A DNA stretch of 64,000 bases from Zygnema cylindricum (taxonomy: Eukaryota; Streptophyta; Zygnematophyceae; Zygnematales; Zygnemataceae). Where the stretch lies: the NCBI GenBank assembly GCA_037447655.1, contig JBBHKE010000323.1, positions 319,484-383,483 of the forward strand, in the 5' to 3' direction. Within the stretch, counting starts at the first letter, position 1. Each line of letters begins with the position of its first letter. The notes under the pieces are model-generated. The model ran no database searches. It had not been told where the DNA came from and saw only the letters and a list, made by a program, of their open reading frames with translations. A program made the position numbers and the translations under genes. This document shows, in pieces, positions 30,934 to 42,029 of this stretch.

Positions 30934-33900
30934 CCATGATGATGGGAGCTTTGTGCAAAAAACGATACTGGGGTATCCTCAGTGGACAAGTGAAACGTCC
31001 ACTTTCGGGAACTCCACCAAGATTTGGAGGAGTAAGGTTTCCTGCAGCAACGGCTGCCTCAGCACAAGAGGCAGATGATGGGGACAACAGTGTGTCCGAA
31101 AAGGGAAAAGGGAAGGAGACACTCTTACTCCTATTGCCACAGTACAAGGAGCGGCGACCGTGAAGACCAGGGAGAACCATACTCAAATGTGGGAGAATGT
31201 AAACATGGGTGCCAAGAAATTCATTCTCAGGCACCTCACTCAAGCTTTGGCCACTCCTCATCTTCACATTTACAAGGCCGGGGAGTTGTGGGTGATTTTG
31301 GTGGAGATTTATAGAGCTGTAACTATTCTGGAGCTTTAGTTGGCTGAGCAAAAGCTAGTAAGTTACACTTACAAAGGAGGAAAGATGTTAGATTACTGTA
31401 ATGATCTTTCTTGTTTGTATATGGAGATGGAAAGTGTCGGGTGGACAGGTACAATGAAAATGAAAGTTAACACTCTTATCATCAAGTTACCATATGAGTT
31501 CGAGAACGTAGTGTATCGAGTACAAGAAATGCCTGATAGTTCATGGAAATGGAACACAGTGGTCAGGATGATACTTATGCAAGAAAAGACAATGGAGATT
31601 AGAATAGGAGGAAAGAGCATTCAAGCTTTAGCAACAAGAGGGGATAGATGGGGAAAGGATCCGAAGATATCGTACAAAGGGGAAAGAGATCATCTTGGAG
31701 GACCGAGGCCCCCAAAGGGTCTTTGTCATTTTTGCAAAAAGCCAGGACACTTCATCGCAGATTGTGTCAAGCTGTCAGAGCTGAGGCTCAAAGAGAACCG
31801 TGGAGGGGGTTCTTCTGGAGAGAAGAAAAAGGCACATGTGGTTACAAAAGTTATAGGAGAAACCGAGGATGAGTCCTCTGAGGAGGATGGGGAGCTTCTT
31901 CTTGACGAGAGTCAAGAGGAGAAAGAGATCCCTCGGAGATAGAAGTGTGCCTTTGGAGCAATTCGGGAAGCTCTACAAGAAGGATGGATTATTGACTCAG
32001 GTGCATCCATGCATATGTGTCGTGATAAAAAACTCTTCACTAAGCTAAGGAAAATCCCTACTGTAGAGATAGAGTATGGGGATGGGAGAATAGTTACTAC
32101 AGATCTAGTGGGATCAGTAGATTTGAAAGTCTTACAAGAGGGTAAGACTTCTATACTTACATTCTCAGATGTACTCTACATTCCTCAGCTGAGTAAAAAT
32201 CTTATCTCTACATCTATGTTAGATGACAAAGAGTTTGATACGTTCACTCGAAAGGGAGTCTTTACAGCTAAGTATGGGGATGAAGTTTACTTCACGGCAA
32301 ATAAGGGAAGCCAAGGAATGTTTAGGCTTAACGTGAGTATTGAAAAGAAGAATGCTTATTATGTTGGTGTTCCTAAGTTGATGATTTGGCATAAGCGATT
32401 GGGGCATGTGCAGTTTGATAGGTTGAGGGAAATGAAAAAGCTTGGGGTAGTAAAAGGCATTCAGTTTGGGGATAATGAAATGATGGATGATTGTAGTGGT
32501 TGTGTTCAAGGTAAGGCTCACAAACTTCCCTTTCCCAAAGCCGCCACATATAGAGGTGAGAAAGTGATAGATTTGGTCCACACAGATATTTGGGGACCTG
32601 CAAAAGTACCTTCGGTTGGAGGAAAAAGATTTATGATGACAATAATCGATGATTGGTCTAGGTACTCTAGAGTCTACTTTCTGAAAACAAAGTCTGAAGC
32701 ATCAACTTACTTCAAAGAATATAAAGCCTAGAGTGAGAAGTTGCATGAAACCCCCATTAACAAGATAAGGAGTGATAATGGGGGGGAATATACCTCTAAC
32801 CAATTTGAGGAATATATAAGAGATGAGGGAGTGCAACACCAAAAAATTGTACCATATAACTTGGAAAAAAATGGGGTAGTTGAGAGGTTGAACCGAACTC
32901 TAAGAGATAGTGTATGTAGTATGTTGGCAGACAAGAAAATATGAAAGAGATTTTGGGTAGAAGCAATGAACTGTGCCAACTACATTAAGAATAGAGTCCT
33001 TACCTCAGCTGTAAAGGGAGCGACACCTTATGAGAGATGGGTTGGAAGGAAACCAAATATCTTACACCTTAAAGTATTCGGTAGCCAAGTTTATAGTCTT
33101 GACACAGATAGGAAAAACTGGAAACTAGATGCTAAGGGAAAACCTGGATACTTTGTGGGATATGATGAGGATGTTAAGGGATATAGAGTCTATGACTTAG
33201 CAAAGAAAGATATAATTCTGGTCAAACACTTAGTTTTCATTGATGAAGGGAAGTCATTTGACCCCTTCAAATATACAAAGAAGATAAGAATCAAATTTGA
33301 GTCCGATAGTGAGGAGAACTCAGTCGTTCCCGAAAGGGACATGAGTGAAACCGTGATTGCAGATTCAAGGGAAAATCGAGATATAAGAGACTCACCGTAA
33401 ACCTCACATACTCCTATGGATTTCGAGGACATAGAAGAAGTGGGACCAGAACCGGCTTCCATGGACTGGTGAGCGGATAAGAAAGTGAGAAGAAACCCAA
33501 GACTTCCATCCATTCCAGCTTCATAGTTTGAGGGAGGAAGGAGGAACAGCAAAAGGATACAAGAAAACCAGGTAGCTCATAAGGTAACTAAGCAATCTCA
33601 CCCAGATGAGCCTCAGTCTTACTCGGAGGTTGTGAATAGTCCAGAGAAAGAAAGATGGATTAGTGCCATAAATGATGAGATGGCTTCTATCATAGAAGCA
33701 AATACTTGGGAATAAGCTTATTGTCCTCCAGATAGAAAACCTATAAGGTGTAAATGGGTATTTAAATGAAACCTTAACCCAGATAATACCATTGAGAGAT
33801 ATAAGGATCGATTGGTAGCAAAGGGGTTCACTCAATAGAAAGTGATTGACTAAGAGGAGACCTTTGCTCCAATTACTCAGTTCCCCTCAGTAAGGATTCT

Positions 33901-35200
33901 CCTCAGTCTAACAACAGCGGAAGACATGGAAATTCACTAGATGGACATTTAGACAACTTTTCTTAATGGTGAGTTAGAGGAAAAAAATTTCATGAGGCAA
34001 CCCAAGGGGTTCGTGGAAGAAGGAGAAGAGAGCAAAGTCTGCAAGCTCATAAAATCTTTATATGGACTGAAGCAGGCTCCCTGACACTGGAATAAGAAAC
34101 TAGATGAGTTTCTCACCATTCTAGGATATATCCGTATCAGCTATAACCATTCTATCAATATGTTTGAAGATGAGAATGGTGTCATTTTTATTGCAATTTA
34201 TGTGGATGATCTGCTTGTGTTGAGTAAGTCTTTGGAGAAGATCAATAAGCTAAAGAAAGATCTTAGGGGGAGATTTGATATGAAGGATTAAGGGAGGAAA
34301 AATATATTTTGGGGATCAAAATGGAGAGAGATAGAGGGAAGAAGATTATTTGACTTACTTAGAAAAAAGCAATAGGAAATATGATTGAGAAATTCCAGAT
34401 GGAAAATGCTAACAGTTGTACCACTCCCATGGACTTGAAAAAAGTAAGTGATGGGAGTGTACAAAGAGGAGTAATAATCTTAGACGATCACATGAGTCCA
34501 GAGGAGAGAGAGTTTATGAAGTCTATCCCTTATAGACAAGTCGTAGGAAGTTTGATCTATTTTATGAATTCTACCACGCCGGACATAGCGCCAACAGTTG
34601 GAGTTCTCAACAGGAGTCTTAATGATCTTATTAAGAGAGACAGGGAGGCAACCAAGAGAGTCATGAGATATCTGGTTGGAACAAGAGAATTATGGTTGCA
34701 TTTGGGAGGGGAGCACACTGATATCACCACTTGGAGTGATGCCAGTTTTGGGGATGCACTTATGAGACAATGCACTTCTGGGTATGTGTTGTATGTTGGG
34801 GAAGGTCTTTGCTATTGGAGTAGTAAGCAACAAAAGGTTGTTGCTCACTCCACTATGGAGGCTGAGTACATGGCCTCTTGTTCTGCTGTGAAAGAGTTGA
34901 TGTGGGTTAAGTCGTTGCTGCAAGAATTGGGGTATATGAAGGAGGGAGTGCATGAAGTGTTTTGTGATAATCAAGCGGTCATAGCAATTGCAGCCAATCC
35001 AAAACATCATTTTAAGGATAAACAGATGGACATAAGATTAAGTTTTGTAAGAGAAAAAAGTTGAAAAAAAAATAGTGAATCTTGTATATAGATTTGATGA
35101 GGGAATGGTGGCTGACATGATGACCAAACCTGTGCCCTCTCCAAAGTTAAAATACTATAGGGAAAAATGTGGATTAAAAGTAAAGTTAAAATTAGACTAG
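30934..35200 (+). pseudogene. copia gag-pol (family A), multiply interrupted
   Basis: Order: gag (RPLSGTPPRFGG, LDYCNDLSCLYMEMES); zinc knuckle CHFCKKPGHFIADC (CX2CX4HX4C); protease WIIDSGASMHMC; integrase HHCC (WHKRLGH, DCSGCVQGK) and core (VHTDIWGPAKV, IRSDNGGEY); RT with the intact catalytic box IAIYVDDLLVLS; RNase H (WSDASFGDA, STMEAEYMASC, CDNQAVIAIA); end DMMTKPVPSP. In-frame stops fall at about 31940, 32729, 32942, 33398, 33468, 33526, 33714, 33765, 33837, 33939, 33951, 34081 and 34289. Several look like C-to-T changes of CAG, CGA or CGG codons. There is a frameshift in gag near 31100-31190. The catalytic motifs survive better than the frame. Confidence 0.9.
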
Positions 35201-35213
35201 AAAATAAGGGGAG

Positions 35214-36221
35214 TGTTGAAATAAGTAGTATTTGTTGTATTTTTTAGGTCTAAAACTAGTTAGCGGGCACACATAAAGAAAATGTAGGCAGCTTGCCTCC
35301 ATCTCTTCTCTCTTGCCCCAATACTTGTTGAAGTCATTGAAGGGGAGAGAGAGCGATGGAGCCATGGCTGCCTCAGCTCCATAGGAAGGACTAGAGAGTG
35401 ACTTAAGTTACTCTCAACAAAATGTTGAGTCCGGCAAGACTCGAACCCCCGACCGGCAAAGTGCGGCGTAGCCGTTAGCTCTAACCAGTCTGTCGTAGAA
35501 GTCTGTTAGGATTTTTAGGGTTTCATTAGTATTTAAACTATTGTATCATATAGAAACCATTTAATTGATATATGGACGAACGGACATAGAACTTGTTAAG
35601 GTTTAGTGCGAACGTCATTTTGCACGAAACAAATGAAACGAACATTTGTTTTAAACGGTCGATATTTAATGTCCGATTTAATCCGACGGCACACATCATC
35701 GCCGAGATCGCGAAATGGTCACTTTGGATTTTATGGACGTGGCATGACGTAGCGCCGCGTGGAAGGATGACATTCGGTCACGAGAATTCTGGAGAATATA
35801 CGAACGAGTGGAAAAGTGACACGCGTTCACTCAGTAGCCTTGTCGTACGCCAGCCGTACAGAAAACACATCGGCCGTAGTACCTTTATGTACTTTACAGT
35901 AATATGATTGGTTCGTACTTCAGTAGATAGGGGTTGTGATAGAGGTTTAGGACTTAGGAAATTTTGGTAGATAGTCACCTCTCTCTCTAAGAGAGCTTTG
36001 TATAAATTGGCATTTTTGCCGGCTCATTACTTATCGGCTTGTTGGCCGTTTTTAGTGATTTTTTTTGCTACGGACTCAAGGGAGTCCACAATGTATAAGG
36101 GTGCAGTCAAACTATCATTTTGCCTTCCTGGACAGCAGTGGTTGTGGCTTAAATTGGGTTAGTTAAATACTATCTAGAGGCTTTCTGTATTCTGTGGTCT
36201 AATGGAGGACACAGAATTGCA
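35214..36221 (+). repeat. 3' LTR of copia family A
   Basis: 1008 bp, TGTTGAAATAAG to GAATTGCA, immediately after the polypurine tract. It lacks the 49-bp duplication of the 5' copy and carries the antisense tRNA-like block at 35438-35490. Confidence 0.9.
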
Positions 36222-36364
36222 ATAGTGTCTTGATTTCTTGCAAATCTGACACAACGCCTTTGAGAACATCAATCCAGAATCATCGGATTCATTTCTTTGT
36301 CCTCCTCCTCTCTAGTTTTTAGCCTACTTTTTGGGATCTTTGTTCCTCTAATCGATCCTTGCTG

Positions 36365-36910
36365 CCAAAGCTTGTTCGCTCTTTCCTCCCCTTCAGATCT
36401 CTATCGTATTCTCTCAAACTAGGATCATCCCTACCACATTAGTCCAAAGCCACCTCGAGTCCGGCAAATCCTACACACGGTCGACTACGTTCTCGTAGTC
36501 ATCGGGTAAGCTTGTCCACTTTTTCCTCCCCTTCGGATCTTTATTATATTCTCTCGCACAAGAATCATCGCTACCACATAATTCCAAATCCACCTAGATT
36601 CTATCAAATCTTGCACACGGTGGACTACATTCTCGTAGTCATCGAGTAACTTCATGAGCATCCTGTTAACTTTTATCTTTTCTCTATCTACTTTTCTAAC
36701 ACTTTCGAGCTCCATGAAAAGGGTTGCAAGCTCATTACAAAAATCTAGCATCTTCCCCTCTTTCTATGCATATGCATCTATCTTGTGATCAACGAACTGC
36801 TGTTGCAAAATCGTACCACTCCGATACATCTCTATAAGGGCAATCCACATATCGGATGCCCTTTTTACCTGCAAATGAGGTGATGTAAGTCCTTGAGTAA
36901 GTGTTTTTTT
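36365..36910 (-). pseudogene. copia gag fragment with internal tandem duplication
   Basis: Minus strand: RASDMWIALIEMYRSG, then MLDFCNELATLFMELESV and LLDDYENVVHRVQDL, homologous to gag of the family A element. About 143 bp covering the YENVVHRVQ region is present twice (36365-36507 and 36508-36650). It abuts the element's 3' flank, so it is an older fragment. Confidence 0.75.
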
Positions 36911-37162
36911 GGAAACCTTTAGTCCACTCTATATCTCGTGTGTGGGAAAGAGATTTCAAACTTAATAATTTTGTCTATGGGCTGAATTATCATAGAGAGG
37001 ATTTAGTGTGGTATGTAACTCCGAAGTGAGTACAAAGATTTGGTACACTCTTGGAACACGTGTTTGTCCGTGAAGAAGTCAAGATTTTTTGATCTGGATG
37101 ACGAAGTATGTTGAATTTTTTTAGAAATCCGAGATTTGGCATGTCCCACACTTGGGAAAATT

Positions 37163-37233
37163 GAGCCCGCGAGGGTTCAAACCTGGGACCTTTCACGTCA
37201 ACTGCAAATGCACTACCACTATGCCACTTGCTC
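37163..37233 (-). other. tRNA-like sequence in TRIM LTR (downstream LTR)
   Basis: 71 nt on the minus strand: 5' GAGC pairs with 3' GCTC; A box TGGCATAGTGG; B box GGTTTGAACCC. Unlike the copia cases it lies in sense with the LTR. The anticodon arm is poorly formed, so this is a tRNA relic or mimic and not a called tRNA gene. Confidence 0.6.
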
Positions 37234-37447
37234 GATGTAGAGACTGACAGGTCCGTACCCATTTATTACGTGCGGCTCCATTATGGATTTTTCATTTTCT
37301 ACCACGTATTGGACCACTTCACGTGCTAATCCAACACCCCTCTTCACGGGAAAGCTGGTCAAACCATCCGCAATCCTGGTGGCTCCGATACTATGTTGAA
37401 TTTTCTTAGAAATCCGAGATTCGACATGTCCCACACTAGGGAAAATT

Positions 37448-37518
37448 GAGTCGGCTAGGGTTGAAACCTTGGACCTTTCACTTCAGCTGCTAACGCACTA
37501 CCACAGTGCCACCAGCTC
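37448..37518 (-). other. tRNA-like sequence in TRIM LTR (upstream LTR)
   Basis: Second copy of the 71-nt block: A box TGGCACTGTGG, B box GGTTTCAACCC. It is more decayed than the copy in the other LTR. The ends GAGC and GACTC no longer pair fully. Confidence 0.55.
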
Positions 37519-37649
37519 GATGTAGAGACTAGCTGGTCCGTACCCATTTATTACAGGCGGCTTGAGTATGGATATTCTATATTCTACCTCGTATTGGATC
37601 GGCTTCACGTGCCAATCCAACAAAGTACAGTTTCATTTGGTTATTGAAT

Positions 37650-38406
37650 TCACACGTGGAGGTTCATCTTCAGTGATGAAAAAATGTGCAGACGGCGGAC
37701 GGAGTCCGCCGTCATTTTTGGAAGAGAAATATTGACTGTGCCGTCATTTCAGCAAACAAACTTTGATTGCGTATTATCTCATTTTAGCCACTGTCTGTTT
37801 TAGGTTTGATGTAAAAAATTGTGTACGGTTGACAGCGAGGTTAATTAAAGACTAGGTTTAAATGTACCGCACGACCTCGGTTATTATAGTACACTGTAGT
37901 TCAGTTGTAGGCTCACTTGTATAGGTAGGACTTAGAATATTTTGGAGTATGGAATTCCTTGTATGAAAACAGTGAAGTAGTTTCTAGGGTTTTTGAATTG
38001 CAAGATCATTGTGAGCTGTTGTGCATGTGTTAAATAACGTGAAGATGCATGCAATATTATCAGCTCTGCACCACTTAAACTCACATAATCGCAAAACATC
38101 GTGACGAGAATAAGACATAGAAGCAAAAAATTTGGATATGCAAGTACGGTAAGATAACATGTTCAGACGCGAACGCGAAAATAAGTCCTCGACAAAAATT
38201 ACGGGCATCGTAAATTTGTACGGTCCAACTCGTCATCGACGGAAATTACGGGCAATGTAAATATCTACGGTGAGCGCGAACGCAAAATATAATTATTTAC
38301 GGTCATGCAAAACCCAAATAACCTACAAACACATATTAGTGTGGCGGCTGCCCATCCTAATACCTAAATATACAAAGAAAAATGTCCGACAAGATGCGGC
38401 ATGACA
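37650..38406 (-). repeat. 3' LTR remnant of the gypsy methyltransferase element
   Basis: Starts (minus strand) TGTCATGCCGCATCTTGTCG at 38406, matching LTR starts at 48038 and 51417. It contains repeated CCGTAAATTT and GTCCAACTCG-type stretches of the U3 array. Its far end is not resolved and may be lost. Confidence 0.65.
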
Positions 38407-38595
38407 ACTATCGTGGATTTGTTAAAAAACGTGAAGTAACATGCGATATTTGAAGCTGTGCACCACTTAAACTCACATAATCGAAAAACATCGTGACAGG
38501 AATAAGACATACAAGCGAAAATGGATAAATACAACAACAAGCAAGTTAGAAGAAAAAAAAAGGTGAACCACTGAGCTGTTTATGGTTAGGTCGGT
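38407..38595 (-). repeat. duplicated LTR piece beside the gypsy 3' LTR
   Basis: 38425-38520 repeats 38033-38130 (shared GCACCACTTAAACTCACATA ATCG and AAAACATCGTGA). A run of 12 C at 38599-38610 next to it reads G-rich on the element strand and may be the remains of the polypurine tract. Confidence 0.6.
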
Positions 38596-38868
38596 TTATC
38601 CCCCCCCCCCAAGCTTATTAGCCAACAGAGGAGCTGGCCAACACGACCGGAAGCTCGCCACATCCGTGGCAAAACCAGTGACCATCCGGAAACGCCAACA
38701 ATGGTGGCACCAAACACTCAATGTGAAACCCCTGATTGCAGTGATCACAAAGTAACATGGTAGTTTCCCCGTCGATCGATGACAAAAGTTACATGCTGTC
38801 CCTTGCGTAATTGGCATCGCATTGGATCCATATCCCGCAAAAAATCTGGTAAATAACATAGAGCACAA
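38596..38868 (-). pseudogene. PHD finger at the C-terminal end of the gypsy polyprotein
   Basis: On the minus strand, after DMDPM one frame reads GTACNFCHRSTGK. After a single frameshift another reads MLLCDHCNQGFHIECL then VPPLLAFPDGHWFCHGCGE. Together the zinc ligands are C-x2-C, C-x2-C, H-x2-C, C-x2-C, the C4HC3 pattern of a PHD finger, with the usual LLCD.C..GFH..CL core and W before the last pair. PHD fingers commonly read the histone H3 tail. It sits downstream of the integrase, where chromoviruses carry a chromodomain. One frameshift separates the halves, so this copy is broken. Confidence 0.75.
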
Positions 38869-40154
38869 ATCTTAGAGTTCTCCCAAAATGTTCGCGTGTT
38901 CGCTCCTTCTAATCCCAAAATTCTGTTTGGATCCACCTCTATGATCCGTAGGATGTGTGCAGAAACATCCGTGTCCAAAGTGTCGAAGGATTGCCTACGA
39001 AAATACACATAGTCTCCCTCTCAATAGAGCTTTTGTTGCGGCCTGTAACTGCCGTTTCGAGTGGTGGCAAACCGAATTGTGTCCTGATGCTGGGTAATCT
39101 GCAGACTATCAAAAGCCATTGGCATTTCACGGGCAAAAAGAAAAGCACGATGAGTAAGTTCTTCCAAAGAGATGGTGTCAAACATAAGTGTAAGTGGATA
39201 GCTTGCAGCTTTCTGAATATTGCGACCGAGCAACGGTTGTCGCCCAAATAAAACATAATACAAGCTGAAATCAGCCAGACTTGCTTGAATTGACATGCGA
39301 TATCCCATGGTAATGTAGCCGAGGGACTCGTCCCAAACCGAGATGTGTTTCTCTAAGCAATGCTTACGCAAGGCACGCTTAAATGTTTGACTGCCCGTTT
39401 ATCGTCGCCATCTGCCTAAGTGTGATCGCGACTAGTACGACAATGATCGATTAGAGCCTCATCAAGCATCTCTTAAAATTCTCCCCGAAATTCCGTACCT
39501 TCATCCGTAAGGACCTCTGCTGGGGGCACCATATCTCATAACGATATGTTCATTAAAGGCAGCGGTAGTTAACTTTGTTGTCTTGTGAGGGAGAGCTACG
39601 ACTTCTACCCACTTATTGAATTTATTGATCATAATCATGATGTGTTGTTTTCCTCTACGTGAGATGGGAAAAGGTCTGGCTTGATCAACGAACCATCGAT
39701 AAAATAAACCCCTAATAGGTAGAGGTTGGAGCGTAGTGTGCCAATTAGAAAAAAATGTTCGAAGAAGGTCGCAAGTGGCACACTTGTGTAGAATAGCACC
39801 AACATTGGCTTGCATTCCTGACCACCAATACCATGCCTGAACTAGGCTTAACGTCCGCTTGGTACCTTAATGACGAAGCTAGGTGTGAATCTCCTCGATT
39901 AGAGAAAGCTGCTCGGTAGGACGAGGGACGTGTCTATGGCTTACGTCAGCCAACAACCGAACTAAAGATCCCTCGAGCCAAAGGTACTTTTTGGCTCTCT
40001 TTTTCACTCTGTCTTCTTTGTCAAAGGAAATGCGTGACCTAAAGGTATGAGAGGATAGGAAAAGAATGAGAGGCCCATCACGCCAAGGATTTGTGGCAGG
40101 AGGATGGTTCAGAATAGAGGCTAGAACGTAAGAAAGATAACAACCCACTGACAT
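38869..40154 (-). pseudogene. gypsy integrase
   Basis: Minus strand: zinc-region remnant HKCATCDLL (H2C2 type); core WFVDQARPFPISRRGKQHIM and MINKFNKWVEVVALPHK; EVLTDEG-type remnant near 39500; ALRKHCLEKHISVWDESLG; GYRMSIQASLADFSLYYVLF then GRQPLL; and the C-terminal SFDTLDTDVSAHILRIIEV leading to the PHD finger. At least five frame breaks. Catalytic acidic residues are only partly kept. Confidence 0.8.
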
Positions 40155-41547
40155 GGCGAGAATATCGTCATCATCAAAATCCTGTCGAACTCAATTATCC
40201 GTCAATCGAGGTAAAGGATTTCGGGAAATTTGTCCGCGTTTAGGCTAAGCAGACTGGTTCGGTGAATTATTTCAACGTCATATACTTGCAAAATTAAAGC
40301 CCATCGGGCTAGCTACTTGGAAAGCTTATCGTTAGTCATTAGCCAATGTAAGGGCTGATGGTCAATTAGTTGTGTGAACGGCTTTCCGTAAAAATAATTG
40401 TTGAAGTGAATGATTCCCCAAACCCCGACAAATATTCCCCTTGGTATCCACTATAATGTGATTCAGCACGGTTATTACTTCTACTTGTGTAAGCAACTAC
40501 ATATTCTTCTTTGCTCAACTCTCTTTGTGTCAAAATGGCAACAATTTTGGGTTTTCGAATATCTGTTTGGAGACAAAAAGGGGGTTTGTGATTGGGGGAA
40601 CGAAGAATCGTAGCACTCGATAAGGCGGTTTTTAATTTTTGAAATGTGGAAATCTGATTTGGACCCCATATGAAGGCCACTTCCTTCTTGAGACGGTCAT
40701 TTAACGGAGATGTGATGGTACTGAAATTAGATACGAACCTACGATATTAATTAGCAAGCTCGAGAATGGCTCGCAGACTTGTGAGGTATTTGGGAGCCAA
40801 CAATTTACTAGTTGCCTCTACTTTTGCTTCGAGTCGAGTGATCCCCTCAGCCGAGATAAAATGGCCAAGGTAAGGCACTCCCTCAGATTCAAAGCTGCAT
40901 TTTGCGGGATGACACTTAAATCCAACTTTTTTTAATTTAGTCAATACCCATTCGATGTGAGCCGCATGCTCTTGAATACTAGCGGAGGCAATGATGAGGT
41001 CATGGATGTAACACCTAGCAAACTTACAACCTCGAAGAACTGAGTCCAGGAGTTTTTGAAATACAGCCAGAGCATTTTTCAGTCCGATGGGCATTATGGC
41101 CCATTCCCATCCGTCGTCACTACCCTAAGAGGCAATTTTATGTCGGTCTTTTTCCTCTATCTCAATTTGATTGAATCTGTCAAGGATACTAAAATACTTC
41201 GCCCCGCCTACGTGGTCAAATATTTCCTCGGCGAGGGGCATGGGATGACGATCTTGAACGATCCTAGCATTTAGTTCACGATAATAACCGCACATTCGCT
41301 TTTCCGTAAAATTATCCTCGGAATCCAATTTCCGAGGCATGACAGTGGGAGCTGCGAATGTGGAGTCCGACCCATAGATTACGCCAGATTCTTCTTGCTC
41401 AACACATTGCTTGTCTAGCATTTCCCATTCAGTTTTTGACAAGCAATGCTTTGGTTTAAATATTAGGTGGTCATCTTCGAGATCTTTCAACATCATATAA
41501 GCGGTGTGTTGACCCAAATTTTTCATTGAAAAAGCAAAGGCATCCAC
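40155..41547 (-). pseudogene. gypsy reverse transcriptase and RNase H
   Basis: Minus strand: ESGVIYGSDSTFAAPTVMPR and MCGYYRELNARIVQDRHPMP (fingers), KYFSILDRFNQIEIEEKDRH (block A), MPIGLKNALAVFQKLLDSVL (block B), CYIHDLIIAS where YIDD is expected, so the second catalytic Asp site reads YIHD, and FKCHPAKCSFESEGVPYLGH. RNase H/connection follows (FIWGPNQISTFQKLKTALSS, PPFCLQTDI, VAYTSRS). Stops occur near 41123 and 40746. Ty3/gypsy by motif form and by order relative to the integrase. Confidence 0.88.
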
Positions 41548-42029
41548 ATTCCGTAAAACTACGTCAATGAGTAACTTGTGTTGAGCCTTTGTTAAATTGG
41601 TGCCGAAATTTCATTATAGATGATCACGGTTCTTAATGGTCATGGCCTCCATGGCTTGTGCAAAGGCAAACTGCTCATCTGCGATAAGCGTTTGACCTAA
41701 CTCGTAAGCCAGAGGTGTCTCTTTAAGGCAATTAACCGAATGATTCCAGCTGCGTGTTGGAAAAGCAATAGTCTAATGAGGAGTGGGTGGATTATACATG
41801 GAGCTTACAGACTTGACAGCCATGTATGCGGGAATATACCATGACATATGGCTAGGATTGAGGAAATCGTAGATAGAGATTTCCGGAACAGGTGGAACTA
41901 GAGAAAGAAAGAGGAATAATTGAAATGTGGTCCCTTTGAGAGTGGGACAGAAAGATTTACTTAGTGATGCATTCCTCCCCCTAGCTGGTTGAGACGTATC
42001 TGCCTGAGAGTGGCGACTAGCTGCAAACA
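41548..42029 (-). pseudogene. linker between methyltransferase and RT of the gypsy element
   Basis: Minus strand: open stretches such as EISIYDFLNPSHMSWYIPAY and NHSVNCLKETPLAYELGQTL connect the methyltransferase motif X to the RT. No named domain recognised. Part of the same broken polyprotein. Confidence 0.55.

Larger units (their letters stand above)
29845..36226 (+). mobile_element. Ty1/copia retrotransposon (family A) with ATAGT target duplication
   Basis: Full-length layout: target duplication ATAGT (29845-29849), 5' LTR from TGTTGAAATAAG (29850), gag-pol remnant, polypurine tract AAAATAAGGGGAG (35201-35213), 3' LTR 35214-36221 ending GAATTGCA, and ATAGT again (36222-36226). The matching 5-bp flanks prove a single insertion. 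The 5' LTR has lost its last 20 or so bases together with the primer-binding site, and pol carries more than ten stop codons, so it is dead. Confidence 0.9.
37104..37627 (-). mobile_element. complete TRIM retrotransposon with AAGTA target duplication
   Basis: On the minus strand: LTR 37622-37394 (TGTTGGATTGGCACGTGAAG ... AATTCAACA), a 57-bp interior 37393-37337, then LTR 37336-37109 (TGTTGGATTAGCACG ... AATTCAACA). The interior begins TAGTATCGGAGCC, two mismatches from the initiator-tRNA(Met) primer-binding site TGGTATCAGAGC, and ends GTGAAGAGGGG, a polypurine tract touching the second LTR. Flanks are AAGTA (37104-37108) and AAGTA (37623-37627). It encodes no protein and must have moved with proteins from other elements. 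The size and plan match TRIMs such as Cassandra, but the RNA-like insert is tRNA-type where Cassandra has 5S. Confidence 0.88.

Noticed and set aside
37104-37627. Two tandem tRNA-derived SINEs
   Set aside because: The TGTTG...CAACA ends, a primer-binding-site-like and a polypurine tract in the spacer, and matching AAGTA flanks fit a TRIM better.
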